From positions 1-64,000 of the forward strand of contig JAEYWD010000006.1 of NCBI GenBank assembly GCA_023429135.1: a stretch of DNA of 64,000 nt. Direction: 5' to 3'. The notes beneath the pieces were generated by a model, which was not told where the DNA came from, searched no databases, and saw only the letters and a program-made list of their open reading frames with translations. Source of the DNA: Bacteroidota bacterium (GTDB taxonomy: Bacteria > Bacteroidota > Bacteroidia > Bacteroidales > JAAUTT01). The position numbers were made by a program, and so were the translations under genes. This document shows positions 1-8,928 of this stretch, one piece after another; positions within the stretch are counted from its first letter, which is position 1; the number at the start of each line of letters is the position of its first letter.

Positions 1-11
1 CACCTAACCAA

Positions 12-437
12 ATGGAAGAAGGAAACGAAAAATTAGACGGATCGGAGAAAACTGAAAGGGAAGAGATTTACTCAAGAAAAATCCGTGCCGGAAAACGGAC
101 CTACTTCATTGATGTTAAAGCTACCCGTCGAAACGATTTCTATATTACTATCACTGAAAGTAAAAAAAGATTTTATCGCGACGGCAAATACTTTTTCGAG
201 AAACATAAAATTTTCCTTTATAAGGAAGATTTTGAAAAGTTTGTTGACGGTCTTACTGAAATGGTCGATTTTATCAAGCAAAATCAGCAGGATTTTGGCG
301 ACTACAACAGGTTAGATCGTGATTCTGAATTTGAAAACAGAACTCAGGATTCTTTAAACTCCGATTTTGAAGAAGTTGAGGTAGAAGTAGATTCGTATTC
401 CAACATTGATTTCGATGACTTGGAAGAAAAACGCTAA
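12..437 (+). CDS. DUF3276 family PUR-like nucleic-acid-binding protein
   Basis: A 141-residue acidic-tailed protein. Residues about 17-95 hold the DUF3276 core (EEIYSRKIRAGKRTYFIDVK, then a second beta-rich stretch with YFFEKHKIFLYKEDFEKF), the compact PUR-alpha-like fold common in Bacteroidota and spirochaetes that binds single-stranded DNA or RNA. The last about 45 residues are rich in Asp/Glu and look disordered. It is cytoplasmic, with no signal peptide or membrane segment. The ATG at 12 is the first in frame and gives the usual family length. It is transcribed towards the thiamine-binding-like gene and ends just before a shared terminator. The family assignment is recognition of the conserved core; the nucleic-acid role comes from the PUR family and is untested here. 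Confidence 0.85.
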   Translation: MEEGNEKLDGSEKTEREEIYSRKIRAGKRTYFIDVKATRRNDFYITITESKKRFYRDGKYFFEKHKIFLYKEDFEKFVDGLTEMVDFIKQNQQDFGDYNRLDRDSEFENRTQDSLNSDFEEVEVEVDSYSNIDFDDLEEKR

Positions 438-450
438 ACCAAATTAATTA

Positions 451-480
451 AAAAGCCGGATTTCCCTTCCGGCTTTTTTT
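451..480. terminator. Bidirectional rho-independent terminator
   Basis: A perfect 10-bp stem (AAAAGCCGGA at 451-460 with TCCGGCTTTT at 468-477) and a 7-nt loop, with A-run on the left and T-run on the right. It sits between convergent genes and overlaps the stop codon of the minus-strand gene, so it can end both transcripts. Confidence 0.85.
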
Positions 481-767
481 TATCTGAATTTTTCAATCTT
501 ATCCTCAAAGTACAAATCCTTCTTGGCCGAACGTTGTATTTTCAAATTAACAAGAACCTCATCTGCACCAGCTTCAATACAAACATCCTGAACACGCTTT
601 ACTAACTGCATTACTTCGTCGTATTCTCCTTCAACAACCGTCTCGAAAGGACAAACAAGATACTTTAACCCCGACCGTGAGATTTCATCAATGGCCAGAT
701 CAATTAATTTATACATGTCTACAGTCGATGATTTTGGAATTACCTGAATTGCTAAGTTTATTTTCAT
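480..767 (-). CDS. MTH1187 family thiamine-binding-like protein (DUF77)
   Basis: A 95-residue small ferredoxin-like alpha/beta protein of the MTH1187/YkoF-like (DUF77) group. Recognisable features are the N-terminal strand NLAIQVIPKSS, the central YLVCPFETVVEGEYDEVMQL (the family signature around the ligand site) and a basic C-terminus. Members bind thiamine or a related small ligand and often serve transport or salvage; the ligand here is unproven. A longer reading frame starts at 794, but its extra nine residues do not belong to the family, so the ATG at 767 is chosen. It is cytoplasmic and monocistronic, ending in the shared terminator. Confidence 0.75.
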   Translation of the reverse strand: MKINLAIQVIPKSSTVDMYKLIDLAIDEISRSGLKYLVCPFETVVEGEYDEVMQLVKRVQDVCIEAGADEVLVNLKIQRSAKKDLYFEDKIEKFR

Positions 768-934
768 AATATTGGGGTTTACTAAAGAAAACAAAGAAAC
801 TTAAAAATGGTGAGTACCAAAAATAAATTTCAGTCCCCCGGCCAAACCTTCATTTGCTCAGATAATTAATTTTATCAACTTTTATTTTCTAACTTTCTTA
901 ACTATCAATACCTTCGCTTACTTAAATTTTAGAA

Positions 935-2503
935 ATGAAAAAAGCTCTCAAAATTACCGGACTACTGTTAATTGTTTTGCTTGCAGGTTTATTTATCTGG
1001 ATGAACCGTAATATGAAAGACAGGCACCCGGACTACAATATCAACATGGAAGTCATAAGCAAAAAAACATCTTCCCTCCTGGCGGGTTTTGCAGCAGCAA
1101 CTATTACCCCACAGGTGCCCGACCGTTGGGTGGATAAAGATAGTAATGCACGCTACGAACCCAAAAAAGGTGACACATATATTGATGGAAACGGAAATGG
1201 AATTTTTGATCCGGTTTGGATTGCAGGTTTTCATAACAATAAACCGGCCAATGGCATTCACGACGATTTATGGGCACGCTCCATGATTATTGACGATGGA
1301 AGAACACGTTTGGCAATTGTATCAATAGATGCCATCGGGCTCATGAATGACGATATTATCGATATCCGTAACATGTTGCCCCCAGATGCTGCAATAACTT
1401 TCCTTACCGTGACCTCAACCCATAATCACGAAACTCCTGACCTGATGGGGCTCTGGGGCAATTCTATGTTTAGAAGCGGGGTCAATCCTGAGTATTTGGC
1501 ATTAGTAAAAAAACAGATAGTACAATCGGTCATAACAGCAACAAAGAATCTCCGTCCGGCACTTTTCGAAATTTCGGAAGACCCTACCGGAGCCATTCCT
1601 CTTGTGAAAGATACCCGTAAACCCGAAGTTTTTGATTCGGGATTAAGGCTCATCAAAGCAGTTGACAAGGAAAAGGGCAATACGCTGGGTTGTTTGATTT
1701 CATGGGCCGATCATGCAGAAACTTTATGGAGCAGAAACCTTTTAATTACTTCCGACTTTGTTCACTACCTTCGCGAAGGCGTTGAAAAAGGTGTGTTTAA
1801 AGGCGACACTCTTGTTAAAAAAGGAATCGGAGGTATTGCTGTTTTTGTAAACGGCGCCATTGGAGGTTTAATGACTACACATTCAAGTCTTGCCGTTAAA
1901 GACCCTTTTACAGGTATTGAATACACTGATCCGTCTTTTGAAAAGGCAGAAGCCCAGGGTAGGACGCTTTCGTTACTTGCACTGACAGCTATGGAAAACC
2001 CAGTTGAAACTATAAACTCAGCAGGTATATCGCTTGTTGCCAGGAATATAACTCTTCCCATCCAAAATACTCTTTTCAAATTGGGAACCGCGTTGGGTGT
2101 GCTCAACCGCGGCACTTCCGGATGGATGAAAATACGAACCGAGATTTCAGCATTTACTTTTGGATCAGTGTCTTTTGTCAATATCCCCGGGGAAATATAC
2201 CCCGAAATTGTAAATGGCGGAATAGAAGCTCCGGAAGGCAGGGATTTCGATATTCAGCCTTTAGAAGTTCCAGCTATAAGAGAATTAATGAAGGGCAAAC
2301 ATAAATTTGTAATCGGGCTGGCAAACGACGAAATAGGCTATATCATTCCAAAAAGTCAATGGGACCATAAAGCTCCATTCTCATATGGTGTGGAACGTTC
2401 GCCATATGGAGAGGTGAATTCTGTGGGCAGTGAAACAGCGCCTCTTATACATGCCGGCGTCAGGAATGTTCTGAAGCAATTAAACCAGAAAAATCAGGAT
2501 TAG
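935..2503 (+). CDS. Neutral/alkaline ceramidase-like protein, membrane anchored
   Basis: A 522-residue protein with one N-terminal membrane segment (about residues 5-23, LKITGLLLIVLLAGLFIW) and no clear cleavage site, so probably a periplasmic enzyme held by a signal anchor. The body resembles the N-terminal domain of neutral/alkaline non-lysosomal ceramidases: AGFAAATITP near residue 50, the DDLWARSMIIDD and LAIVSIDAIG strands, and the metal-site-like TSTHNHETPD near residue 165. Ceramidases cleave the N-acyl bond of ceramide, but many bacterial relatives of this superfamily have unknown substrates. An unusual insertion (residues about 60-95, VDKDSNARYEPKKGDTYIDGNGNGIFDPV) looks like a calcium-binding Asp/Asn-rich loop. 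Its stop codon overlaps the stop codon of the opposing gene. Confidence 0.75.
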   Translation: MKKALKITGLLLIVLLAGLFIWMNRNMKDRHPDYNINMEVISKKTSSLLAGFAAATITPQVPDRWVDKDSNARYEPKKGDTYIDGNGNGIFDPVWIAGFHNNKPANGIHDDLWARSMIIDDGRTRLAIVSIDAIGLMNDDIIDIRNMLPPDAAITFLTVTSTHNHETPDLMGLWGNSMFRSGVNPEYLALVKKQIVQSVITATKNLRPALFEISEDPTGAIPLVKDTRKPEVFDSGLRLIKAVDKEKGNTLGCLISWADHAETLWSRNLLITSDFVHYLREGVEKGVFKGDTLVKKGIGGIAVFVNGAIGGLMTTHSSLAVKDPFTGIEYTDPSFEKAEAQGRTLSLLALTAMENPVETINSAGISLVARNITLPIQNTLFKLGTALGVLNRGTSGWMKIRTEISAFTFGSVSFVNIPGEIYPEIVNGGIEAPEGRDFDIQPLEVPAIRELMKGKHKFVIGLANDEIGYIIPKSQWDHKAPFSYGVERSPYGEVNSVGSETAPLIHAGVRNVLKQLNQKNQD

Positions 2504-3246
2504 CGTTCGTCCGATTTGTACGATTCTTCTTCGCGAACAAGATAATCCTCAATCTCGTCGAAGGTAAGCTCCTTTACGTTAGTTACTATTACATTGGTGT
2601 GAAGAAAGTCGCCCAACTGATTGCACTCGTCCACAACTTCATTAAATATGGAATTGAGCGATTTATTTAAGGGAATTAAAGCCTTAACTGCCGCGAATCG
2701 TTCAGAATACTGGACTTCTTCCAATTCCGAATTGTATTTCTGGAAAATAAATTTTAGTTCATCCGAAATTATTTTCCTGTGTAAATCTTCGAAATTCAAA
2801 CCTTTTTTGGCGATAAGAACAACGAAGTAACGCAGTTTCGATCCTTTTCCTCCTAAACCTGTCGATATCAATACCTGGTTCTCATCCAAAAAAGAACTCT
2901 CAAGTAAAACACGGCTTTCCTGCATAGCAAGCGTTGCCCAATCCTTTAACTCAGGATCCGGATTTTTATGATATGTTTCGATGGCTCTGTAGGCTTCAAC
3001 CTTATCTACCGATGCAAGCTGAAGCAATACGCTCTTTTTTAGCTCCAGGTCCGATTCATCCGAATTAAGTTCACCAATAAGTATGTGGGGATCCTTTTTA
3101 TCTTTAGATTTCCTGAACTTTTTGGACGACTCAAAGTATTCTAGCTGCACATCTATGTCTACCTGCTCCTGAAGAACACTATAACTGCCCTTAAAGTTGC
3201 CAAGCAACTCCTGGATCTTCTCAAATATGTTTTCTTCATGTTCCAT
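2500..3246 (-). CDS. Conserved hypothetical protein, HEAT-like helical
   Basis: A 248-residue soluble, helix-rich, charged protein. No enzyme motif is visible. The segment about residues 60-115 (ELKKSVLLQLASVDKVEAYRAIETY, then DPELKDWATLAMQESR) looks like HEAT-type repeats. A more conserved-looking core follows (STGLGGKGSKLRYFVVLIAKKG). There is no signal peptide. Similar-looking proteins of this length occur as unnamed conserved proteins in Bacteroidales, but I do not know a function. It is convergent with the ceramidase-like gene and the two stop codons interlock (TAG at 2501-2503 on plus, TAA at 2500-2502 on minus), leaving no room for a terminator between them. Confidence 0.6.
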   Translation of the reverse strand: MEHEENIFEKIQELLGNFKGSYSVLQEQVDIDVQLEYFESSKKFRKSKDKKDPHILIGELNSDESDLELKKSVLLQLASVDKVEAYRAIETYHKNPDPELKDWATLAMQESRVLLESSFLDENQVLISTGLGGKGSKLRYFVVLIAKKGLNFEDLHRKIISDELKFIFQKYNSELEEVQYSERFAAVKALIPLNKSLNSIFNEVVDECNQLGDFLHTNVIVTNVKELTFDEIEDYLVREEESYKSDER

Positions 3247-3357
3247 TCCTCAGACAATTATACTGTTAATTAAATATATGAAACAATATGTAATTATACA
3301 ATAAATATCAATGGCATTAATCATTAAATACGATTTTTTAGATATTTAAAATACCTA

Positions 3358-3389
3358 CTTATTACTATTGCCTATAAACAAGTAATAAG
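3358..3389. promoter_or_regulatory. Inverted repeat between divergent genes, upstream of feoB
   Basis: CTTATTACT (3358-3366) is mirrored by AGTAATAAG (3381-3389) around a 14-nt spacer. It lies in the 257-bp AT-rich divergent region, about 115 bp upstream of the feoB start. It could be an operator (for example iron-responsive) or a fold in the feoB leader. It does not match the classical Fur box by eye. Confidence 0.35.
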
Positions 3390-3503
3390 GTAATATTGCG
3401 CCTTGAATATTATTCTTATTTAATTTAAATAAAACATTAATAGGTATTTTACGTTGAAATATCCTGTTTTGGATTGATCAACCGACCTAAAATTTGCATT
3501 ATA

Positions 3504-6005
3504 ATGAAATTATCCGAGTTGCAGACAAATGAAGCTGGTATTATTACCAGAGTGCAGGGGATTGGAGCTTTTCGGAAAAGAATTACTGAGATGGGGTTTG
3601 TTAAAGGCAAGAAGGTTAAAGTAATCAGAAATGCCCCTTTAAAAGATCCCGTTGAATACAATATAATGGGGTACGAGGTAACCCTGAGGCGCGATGAAGC
3701 CTCTATGATTGAAGTAATTACTGAAGAAGAGGCCTTAGCTAATGAAAATATCCTGTTAAATGGGAGTTTTAACGGCGTGTTTGCCGAAGACAAACTTCGT
3801 AAAACAGCAGCAAAGCAAGGAAAAGTAATAAATGTAGCATTAATCGGAAATCCAAATTCTGGTAAAACTACCCTTTTTAATTATGCCTCGAATTCGCGCG
3901 AACACGTAGGGAACTATAGTGGTGTGACTATCGATGCCAAAACATCGGTTTTGCTTTACAAAGACTATCAGATAAACATTACCGATTTACCGGGCACCTA
4001 TTCTCTTACTGCTTACAGCCCTGAGGAATTATATGTACGTAAATTCGTTGCCGAAAATCATCCCGACGTTCTTATAAACGTAGTTGATGCATCGAATCTC
4101 GAGCGTAACCTTTACCTTACTACCCAGCTTATTGATATGGACGTGCGTACGGTGGTAGCACTCAATATGTACGATGAGCTTCTGGCCCGCAAGCACAGAT
4201 TCGATTATAAATCGCTTGCCAAAATGATTGGAATCCCTATTATTCCCACGGTGAGCTCAAAAGGGACCGGCATTAACAAACTTTTTGATATTGTAATTAA
4301 TATCTTTAACGACAAGGAGACCACACGTCGTCATATTCATATTAATTATGGACAGGATGTTGAAACTTCCATTCAACGGTTAAGGATTAAAATAAAGGAA
4401 AGCAGCAATCAGGCATTACTGCTCAATTATTCATCGCGATTTCTTGCCATAAAGCTTCTCGAGAACGACAAGGCAGCTTTTGATGTTCTTTCGAACAGCA
4501 ACAACTTTGAGGAAATCAAAAAGCTGGCTCAGAAAGAGAAAAAAAGACTGGAACTTCTTTTCAACGAAGATAGCGAAACCATTATAACCGATGCCAAATA
4601 TGGGTTTATTCATGGTGCTTTGAAGGAAACTTATACAGGCGATTTCGAATCTGCCAACACTGTTTCGTATAAAATAGACCGCTGGTTAACAAGCAAAAAA
4701 CTTGGATTCCCTCTGTTCCTTTTGTTTTTGTGGCTTATGTTTGAGGCTACCTTTGTTCTGGGAAGTTATCCTATGGATTGGATTGAGAATTCCGTGGCAT
4801 GGCTTGGTAATTTTTTATCGCAAACCATACCATCTGGATCATTTAAGAATCTACTAATTGACGGAGTGATTGGGGGTGTGGGAGGAGTCATTGTTTTTCT
4901 TCCGAATATACTTATTCTCTTCTTTTTCATTTCACTTATGGAAGACTCGGGCTACATGGCCCGTGCAGCATTTATTATGGACAAGCTAATGCATAAAATA
5001 GGACTGCATGGCAAGTCTTTTATTCCTTTGATTATGGGTTTTGGCTGTAACGTGCCTGCTGTAATGGCCACCAGAACCATCGAAAACCGTAAAAGCAGAT
5101 TAATCACTATGCTGATAACGCCACTAATATCATGCAGTGCACGATTACCAGTATATGTGCTGCTTATTTCTGCCTTTTTCCCGGTTTATTCAGGTCTGGT
5201 ACTCTTCTCAATTTATATTTTCGGCATAATCCTGGCTGCCATAATTGCACTGATACTTAACCGCTGGGTAGTAAAAGGCGACGATATCCCTTTTGTAATG
5301 GAGCTTCCACCCTACCGGATCCCCACCATGCGTAACACAATACGCCATATGTGGCACAAAGCACAGCAATATCTTACCAAAATGGGGGGAGTAATTCTGG
5401 TGGCATCGGTAATTATTTGGGCATTGGGCTATTACCCGCGCAATGTCAATTTTTCGAGAGATTATGACAACTCTATTACCAAGCTGGAACAGCAAAAAAC
5501 AAAAATTACAGATGAAAATAATAGCACACTCTCGAATATCGACAGCCAGATTGAGGCTTTAACCCTGGCACGCGAAGGTGAACGACAGGAGAAATCGTAT
5601 GCAGGGAGAATCGGACGTTTTATTGAGCCAGCCGTTGAACCATTGGGTTTCGACTGGAAGATGAGTATCAGTTTACTCTCTGGCCTGGCTGCCAAGGAAG
5701 TGGTGGTTAGTACCATGGCCGTTCTTTATCAGGTGAATGGAAACGACGAAAACAACCAAGGATTAGTTCATAAGCTAAAAGGTGGTGACGATAACGATAC
5801 ATTGAAAGCAGGCACTTACTCAAAAACCAGTGCGCTTTCGTTTATGATCTTCATATTGATTTATTCGCCCTGTGTAGCAGTAATTGCCGCAATAGGAAAA
5901 GAATCGGGAAACTGGAAATGGGCCTTGTTCACAGTTGTGTACACAACCGTACTGGCCTGGATAAGTGCATTTTTTGTATATCAGGTCGGATCTTTAATAA
6001 TGTAA
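3504..6005 (+). CDS. feoB: Ferrous iron transporter FeoB with fused FeoA domain
   Basis: An 833-residue FeoA-FeoB fusion. Residues about 1-75 form the SH3-like FeoA domain (MKLSELQTNEAGIITRVQGI). The G domain follows with G1 GNPNSGKTT (about 115), G3 DLPGTYSL and G4 NMYD. The C-terminal half is a polytopic permease carrying the Gate segments (GFGCNVPAVMATR near 515, and KEVVVSTMAVLYQV near 740). It takes up Fe2+ across the inner membrane, with GTP hydrolysis controlling the pore. FeoA-FeoB fusions are known in Bacteroidota. The frame is open from 3474, but the ATG at 3504 starts exactly at the FeoA domain and is preferred. A small Cys-rich gene follows after 3 bp and a metal-binding lipoprotein comes next, suggesting one metal-responsive transcript. 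Confidence 0.95.
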   Translation: MKLSELQTNEAGIITRVQGIGAFRKRITEMGFVKGKKVKVIRNAPLKDPVEYNIMGYEVTLRRDEASMIEVITEEEALANENILLNGSFNGVFAEDKLRKTAAKQGKVINVALIGNPNSGKTTLFNYASNSREHVGNYSGVTIDAKTSVLLYKDYQINITDLPGTYSLTAYSPEELYVRKFVAENHPDVLINVVDASNLERNLYLTTQLIDMDVRTVVALNMYDELLARKHRFDYKSLAKMIGIPIIPTVSSKGTGINKLFDIVINIFNDKETTRRHIHINYGQDVETSIQRLRIKIKESSNQALLLNYSSRFLAIKLLENDKAAFDVLSNSNNFEEIKKLAQKEKKRLELLFNEDSETIITDAKYGFIHGALKETYTGDFESANTVSYKIDRWLTSKKLGFPLFLLFLWLMFEATFVLGSYPMDWIENSVAWLGNFLSQTIPSGSFKNLLIDGVIGGVGGVIVFLPNILILFFFISLMEDSGYMARAAFIMDKLMHKIGLHGKSFIPLIMGFGCNVPAVMATRTIENRKSRLITMLITPLISCSARLPVYVLLISAFFPVYSGLVLFSIYIFGIILAAIIALILNRWVVKGDDIPFVMELPPYRIPTMRNTIRHMWHKAQQYLTKMGGVILVASVIIWALGYYPRNVNFSRDYDNSITKLEQQKTKITDENNSTLSNIDSQIEALTLAREGERQEKSYAGRIGRFIEPAVEPLGFDWKMSISLLSGLAAKEVVVSTMAVLYQVNGNDENNQGLVHKLKGGDDNDTLKAGTYSKTSALSFMIFILIYSPCVAVIAAIGKESGNWKWALFTVVYTTVLAWISAFFVYQVGSLIM

Positions 6006-6008
6006 ATT

Positions 6009-6200
6009 ATGGTTCAGGATATTTTAACAAGCATCGCCATATTTGGAGCAAGTGGTTATACCGTCTATAGTTTTGTAAAGCTGATTGTAAGTGCAAAACA
6101 GAAAAAAGCTGGTTGTTCAGGTTGTTCAGGTTGTTCCCCCAAACAAAGTTCACACGTTTTTAAGTTTAATAATAAAGTAGTTGTAAAAAACATTTTATGA
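6009..6200 (+). CDS. FeoB-associated Cys-rich membrane protein
   Basis: A 63-residue protein starting 3 bp after the feoB stop. It has one membrane helix (about residues 5-27) followed by a basic stretch and a Cys cluster made of a short in-frame repeat, GCSGCSGCS (residues about 35-43). This matches the FeoB-associated Cys-rich membrane protein family. The Cys array is likely to bind iron or another metal near the FeoB cytoplasmic gate. The role is inferred from the family and from the tight coupling to feoB. Confidence 0.85.
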   Translation: MVQDILTSIAIFGASGYTVYSFVKLIVSAKQKKAGCSGCSGCSPKQSSHVFKFNNKVVVKNIL

Positions 6201-6254
6201 TGCTTCAGCTTTATTTTGTATTTTTGGTTGATAAAAAAACAAAATCAAAAAGTT

Positions 6255-6593
6255 ATGAAGTTCATCGTACCCCTTGTTTTTATCTTTTTCATATCGTTAT
6301 CGGGCTGCAAAACCTCATCAGGTAATTCGGGAGCCGACACTGCAACAACTGCTGACACTGCCTCCCTTTCGTTTATCAAAGCCGAATTTAAGGTGAACGG
6401 CATGCATTGCACCGGTTGCGAAAATACTATTAAAACCAACATTGGAGAGCTGGAAGGCGTTAAGATGGTAGAAGCTTCGTTTAAGGATAGTAATGCAGTT
6501 GTATCGTTCGACAGTTTAAAAACCAATGAAATAGCCATTGTACAAGCCATTGAGGATGCCGGTTACAAAGTAGACACCTTTATGCGGAAATAA
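6255..6593 (+). CDS. Lipoprotein with heavy-metal-associated (HMA) domain
   Basis: A 112-residue protein when started at the ATG at 6255; an upstream in-frame ATG at 6216 would add 13 residues ahead of the signal peptide and is rejected. It has a lipoprotein signal (MKFIVPLVFIFFISLSGC), a Thr/Ala/Asp-rich linker, then an HMA domain with the classical metal site GMHCTGC and the typical C-terminal AIEDAGYKV. The domain binds Cu+ or similar soft metals through its two cysteines. A lipidated periplasmic HMA domain would act as a metal chaperone or scavenger at the envelope. It lies between the Feo genes and a DUF456 gene, with only 1 bp to the latter. Confidence 0.85.
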   Translation: MKFIVPLVFIFFISLSGCKTSSGNSGADTATTADTASLSFIKAEFKVNGMHCTGCENTIKTNIGELEGVKMVEASFKDSNAVVSFDSLKTNEIAIVQAIEDAGYKVDTFMRK

Positions 6594-6594
6594 T

Positions 6595-7071
6595 ATGGAT
6601 TATGTTTTAGTAAGCCTTGGTTTTATTTGCCTCATACTTGGCCTTGTTGGTTGTTTTGCACCTATTTTACCCGGACCACCTATCAGTTTTTTAGGCCTTT
6701 TACTATTACACTGGACCCGCTTTGGTCAATTTACGCCAAATATTCTGTGGATGTTTGCCATTCTGACTGTTATAGTAACTATAATTGACTATTTTATTCC
6801 CTTATGGGGCACACGGAAGTGGGGAGGCTCTGGTGCTGGAGTCACCGGTGCAACTATAGGACTCCTGCTTGGCTTTTTCTTTCCGCCGATAGGTATTATT
6901 CTCGGGCCGTTTCTTGGGGCTGTTGTTGGAGAGCTTATGGCGGGTAAAAAATCGCACGAAGCTTTTAAAGCAGGAATGGGGGCTTTTATCGGTTTTGTGT
7001 TGGGTACTGCCATTAAGATGGCTTTGGTTTTTGTAATGGTTTATTATTTTATAGCTGAACTGTTAAGATAG
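6595..7071 (+). CDS. DUF456 family membrane protein
   Basis: A 158-residue integral membrane protein of the DUF456 family: LGFICLILGLVGCFAPILPG at the N-terminus, a WGTRKWGGSGAGVTGATIG loop and a Gly-rich helix pair (GIILGPFLGAVVGELMAGK). About five membrane segments are visible. The function of the family is unknown. It starts 1 bp after the HMA lipoprotein stop, so translation is probably coupled, and its stop is followed at once by the interspersed repeat described below. Confidence 0.85.
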   Translation: MDYVLVSLGFICLILGLVGCFAPILPGPPISFLGLLLLHWTRFGQFTPNILWMFAILTVIVTIIDYFIPLWGTRKWGGSGAGVTGATIGLLLGFFFPPIGIILGPFLGAVVGELMAGKKSHEAFKAGMGAFIGFVLGTAIKMALVFVMVYYFIAELLR

Positions 7072-7270
7072 GCAATAGCTCTCAGTCGATAGTCCATGGC
7101 TAACAGCCATATTTTAGATTTTTGCTTTTAATCATTTTGATAAAGGGTTTATTAGAAAACAGGTAGCCTTTATGTCACGACAAAAAGGCAAGAGAGTTGG
7201 AGTTGATCTACATTCCTATTCAACATTGCCTCCATCGTCTAATAGTCGATGGTCCATAGTCAATAGCCGA
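7071..7270. repeat. Intergenic interspersed repeat words (GTCGATAGTCCAT family), two copies
   Basis: The 308-bp gap between the DUF456 and RRM genes holds two copies of a degenerate repeat. Copy 1 (7071-7108) contains GTCGATAGTCCATGGCTAAC; copy 2 (7235-7270) contains AATAGTCGATGGTCCATAGT. Similar words recur after the glycosyltransferase gene (16461-16553) and after dnaK (48134-48178). No gene is seen in the gap. Confidence 0.55.
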
Positions 7271-7322
7271 AATACATTAATAGAAAATCCTTTGCCTAAA
7301 GTTTCAAGAGGGTATTTACCAT

Positions 7323-7364
7323 AAAAATAAGAACGACTGCTCAAGGGCAGTCGTTCTTATTTTT
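7323..7364. terminator. Bidirectional terminator hairpin
   Basis: A perfect 18-bp stem (7323-7340 with 7347-7364, core GAACGACTGC) closed by the 6-nt loop TCAAGG. It has an A-run 5' and a T-run 3', so it works on both strands. On the minus strand it lies directly downstream of the RRM gene. Confidence 0.85.
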
Positions 7365-7379
7365 TCGTCAGGGTAGCCG

Positions 7380-7640
7380 TTACTCTTCTTCCTTTTCCTT
7401 TTTCGGATTTGCAAGATTGACCTTAACCTTTCTTCCTCCAATTTCTTTTCCATTAAGAGCTTCGATAGCATTTTCCTCATCTCCGGGGTCTTTCATTTCA
7501 ACAAAACCATACCCTTTTGAGCGTCGGGTCTTTTTGTCAATAATAACCTTTGCAGATTCAACTGAACCGAATTCCTTGAATACATCGATTAAATTCTGTT
7601 CCTTCATATTGTAAGGAATGTTACCAATATAAATGGTCAT
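7380..7640 (-). CDS. RRM-domain RNA-binding protein
   Basis: An 86-residue single RNA recognition motif. It shows RNP2 (IYIGNIPYN, residues 3-11) and RNP1 (KGYGFVEM, about residue 45), followed by a Lys/Glu-rich tail. Such short RRM proteins are common in Bacteroidota and cyanobacteria, where they bind single-stranded RNA and are often linked to stress or cold response. The frame is open to 7688, but the ATG at 7640 starts exactly at the RRM, so the longer version is rejected. It is monocistronic and closed by the strong hairpin at 7323-7364. Confidence 0.9.
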   Translation of the reverse strand: MTIYIGNIPYNMKEQNLIDVFKEFGSVESAKVIIDKKTRRSKGYGFVEMKDPGDEENAIEALNGKEIGGRKVKVNLANPKKEKEEE

Positions 7641-7759
7641 AGTCGAAAAATTTAATGAAACATGAGCGATACAATTTAGTAATAACATGCGACTTATGCA
7701 AAATTTAAAACAACTTTATAATAGGTTGGTTCTGTTTTTCGCTCAGGTTTTTAAATTTT

Positions 7760-8758
7760 TCAGGCAAGAGTAGCCACCATAATTGCTTTTATGGTGTGCA
7801 TACGGTTTTCTGCTTCGTCCCAAACCAACGAATGTTTTGATTCAAAAACATCCTCAGTAACTTCCATGGCATCGAGTCCGAATTTTTTATGTATATCGAG
7901 GCCAACTTTTGTTTCCAGATTATGAAAAGCAGGCAAGCAGTGTAAAAACTTCACATTGGAATTTCCTGTTAATTCCACAACCTTTTGATTTACCTGATAT
8001 GGTTTCAGTAAATTAATTCTTTCTCCCCAAACCGATTCAGGTTCACCCATCGAGACCCATACATCGGTATACAGAAAATCGACGCCCTTCACGGCTTCTG
8101 CAACATTATCGGTTATCATAATCTTAGCTCCTGTTTCGCGGGCAACCTCCCTGCACTTATTAACCAGTTCGGCTGCAGGCTGGCATTGTTTCGGGGCAGC
8201 AGCCCTAAAGTCCATACCCATTTTTGAAGCACCAACCATAAGCGAATTACCCATATTGTTGCGGGCATCGCCTAAATAACAAAACGAAATCTGATTTAAA
8301 GGCTTATCCGAATGTTCATGCATGGTGAGGAGATCTGCAAGGATCTGCGTTGGATGGAATTCATCAGTCAACCCGTTATACACCGGAACACCGGCGTATT
8401 TTGCCAGTTCTTCCACTATGGATTGACCATAACCGCGGTATTCGATTGCATCGTACATGCGACCCAAAACACGGGCAGTATCTTTCATCGATTCCTTTGA
8501 GCCAATCTGTGTTCCCGATGGACCCAGATACGAAACATTTGCTCCCTGATCGAAAGCAGCTACTTCGAAAGCACAACGTGTACGGGTAGATGTTTTTTCG
8601 AAGATGAGGGCAATGTTCTTCCCTTTTAGTTTTTGTTGCTCAATACCGGCATATTTTGCCGATTTCAAATCGGACGACAACTTTAATAAAGACTTAATTT
8701 CTTCGGGTGTAAAATCGAGAAGTTTTAAAAAACTTCTATTCTTTAAATTTACTGGCAT
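7760..8758 (-). CDS. argF: Ornithine carbamoyltransferase
   Basis: A 332-residue enzyme converting ornithine and carbamoyl phosphate to citrulline in the cytoplasm. Carbamoyl-phosphate motif STRTRCAFE (about 56-64), the SMG loop (WVSMGE) and the catalytic HCLPAFH (about 270) are intact. The sequence follows the enterobacterial ArgF/ArgI/ArcB type closely ([35 protein letters not shown]), not the N-succinylornithine or N-acetylornithine variants. No arginine biosynthesis or deiminase genes are adjacent, so anabolic (argF) or catabolic (arcB) use cannot be decided from context. Confidence 0.9.
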   Translation of the reverse strand: MPVNLKNRSFLKLLDFTPEEIKSLLKLSSDLKSAKYAGIEQQKLKGKNIALIFEKTSTRTRCAFEVAAFDQGANVSYLGPSGTQIGSKESMKDTARVLGRMYDAIEYRGYGQSIVEELAKYAGVPVYNGLTDEFHPTQILADLLTMHEHSDKPLNQISFCYLGDARNNMGNSLMVGASKMGMDFRAAAPKQCQPAAELVNKCREVARETGAKIMITDNVAEAVKGVDFLYTDVWVSMGEPESVWGERINLLKPYQVNQKVVELTGNSNVKFLHCLPAFHNLETKVGLDIHKKFGLDAMEVTEDVFESKHSLVWDEAENRMHTIKAIMVATLA

Positions 8759-8928
8759 ATTATTAAGGTTTTAGAGTTCTTACTGATTCCGCAATTTAAA
8801 AGATATCCACTGAGTAATCAATTGATAAAAGAGTATTTAAAAACATTAATAGGGATAATATTAATCAGTAACTAATATTGAATACCGGATGACCCTTCTA
8901 ACCTTGCATAATTCATGAAATCTTAACG

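Noticed and set aside
7760..8758. N-succinyl- or N-acetylornithine carbamoyltransferase, as in many Bacteroidetes
   Set aside because: The STRTRC and HCLPAFH motifs and overall sequence follow the ordinary ornithine enzyme of the enterobacterial type.
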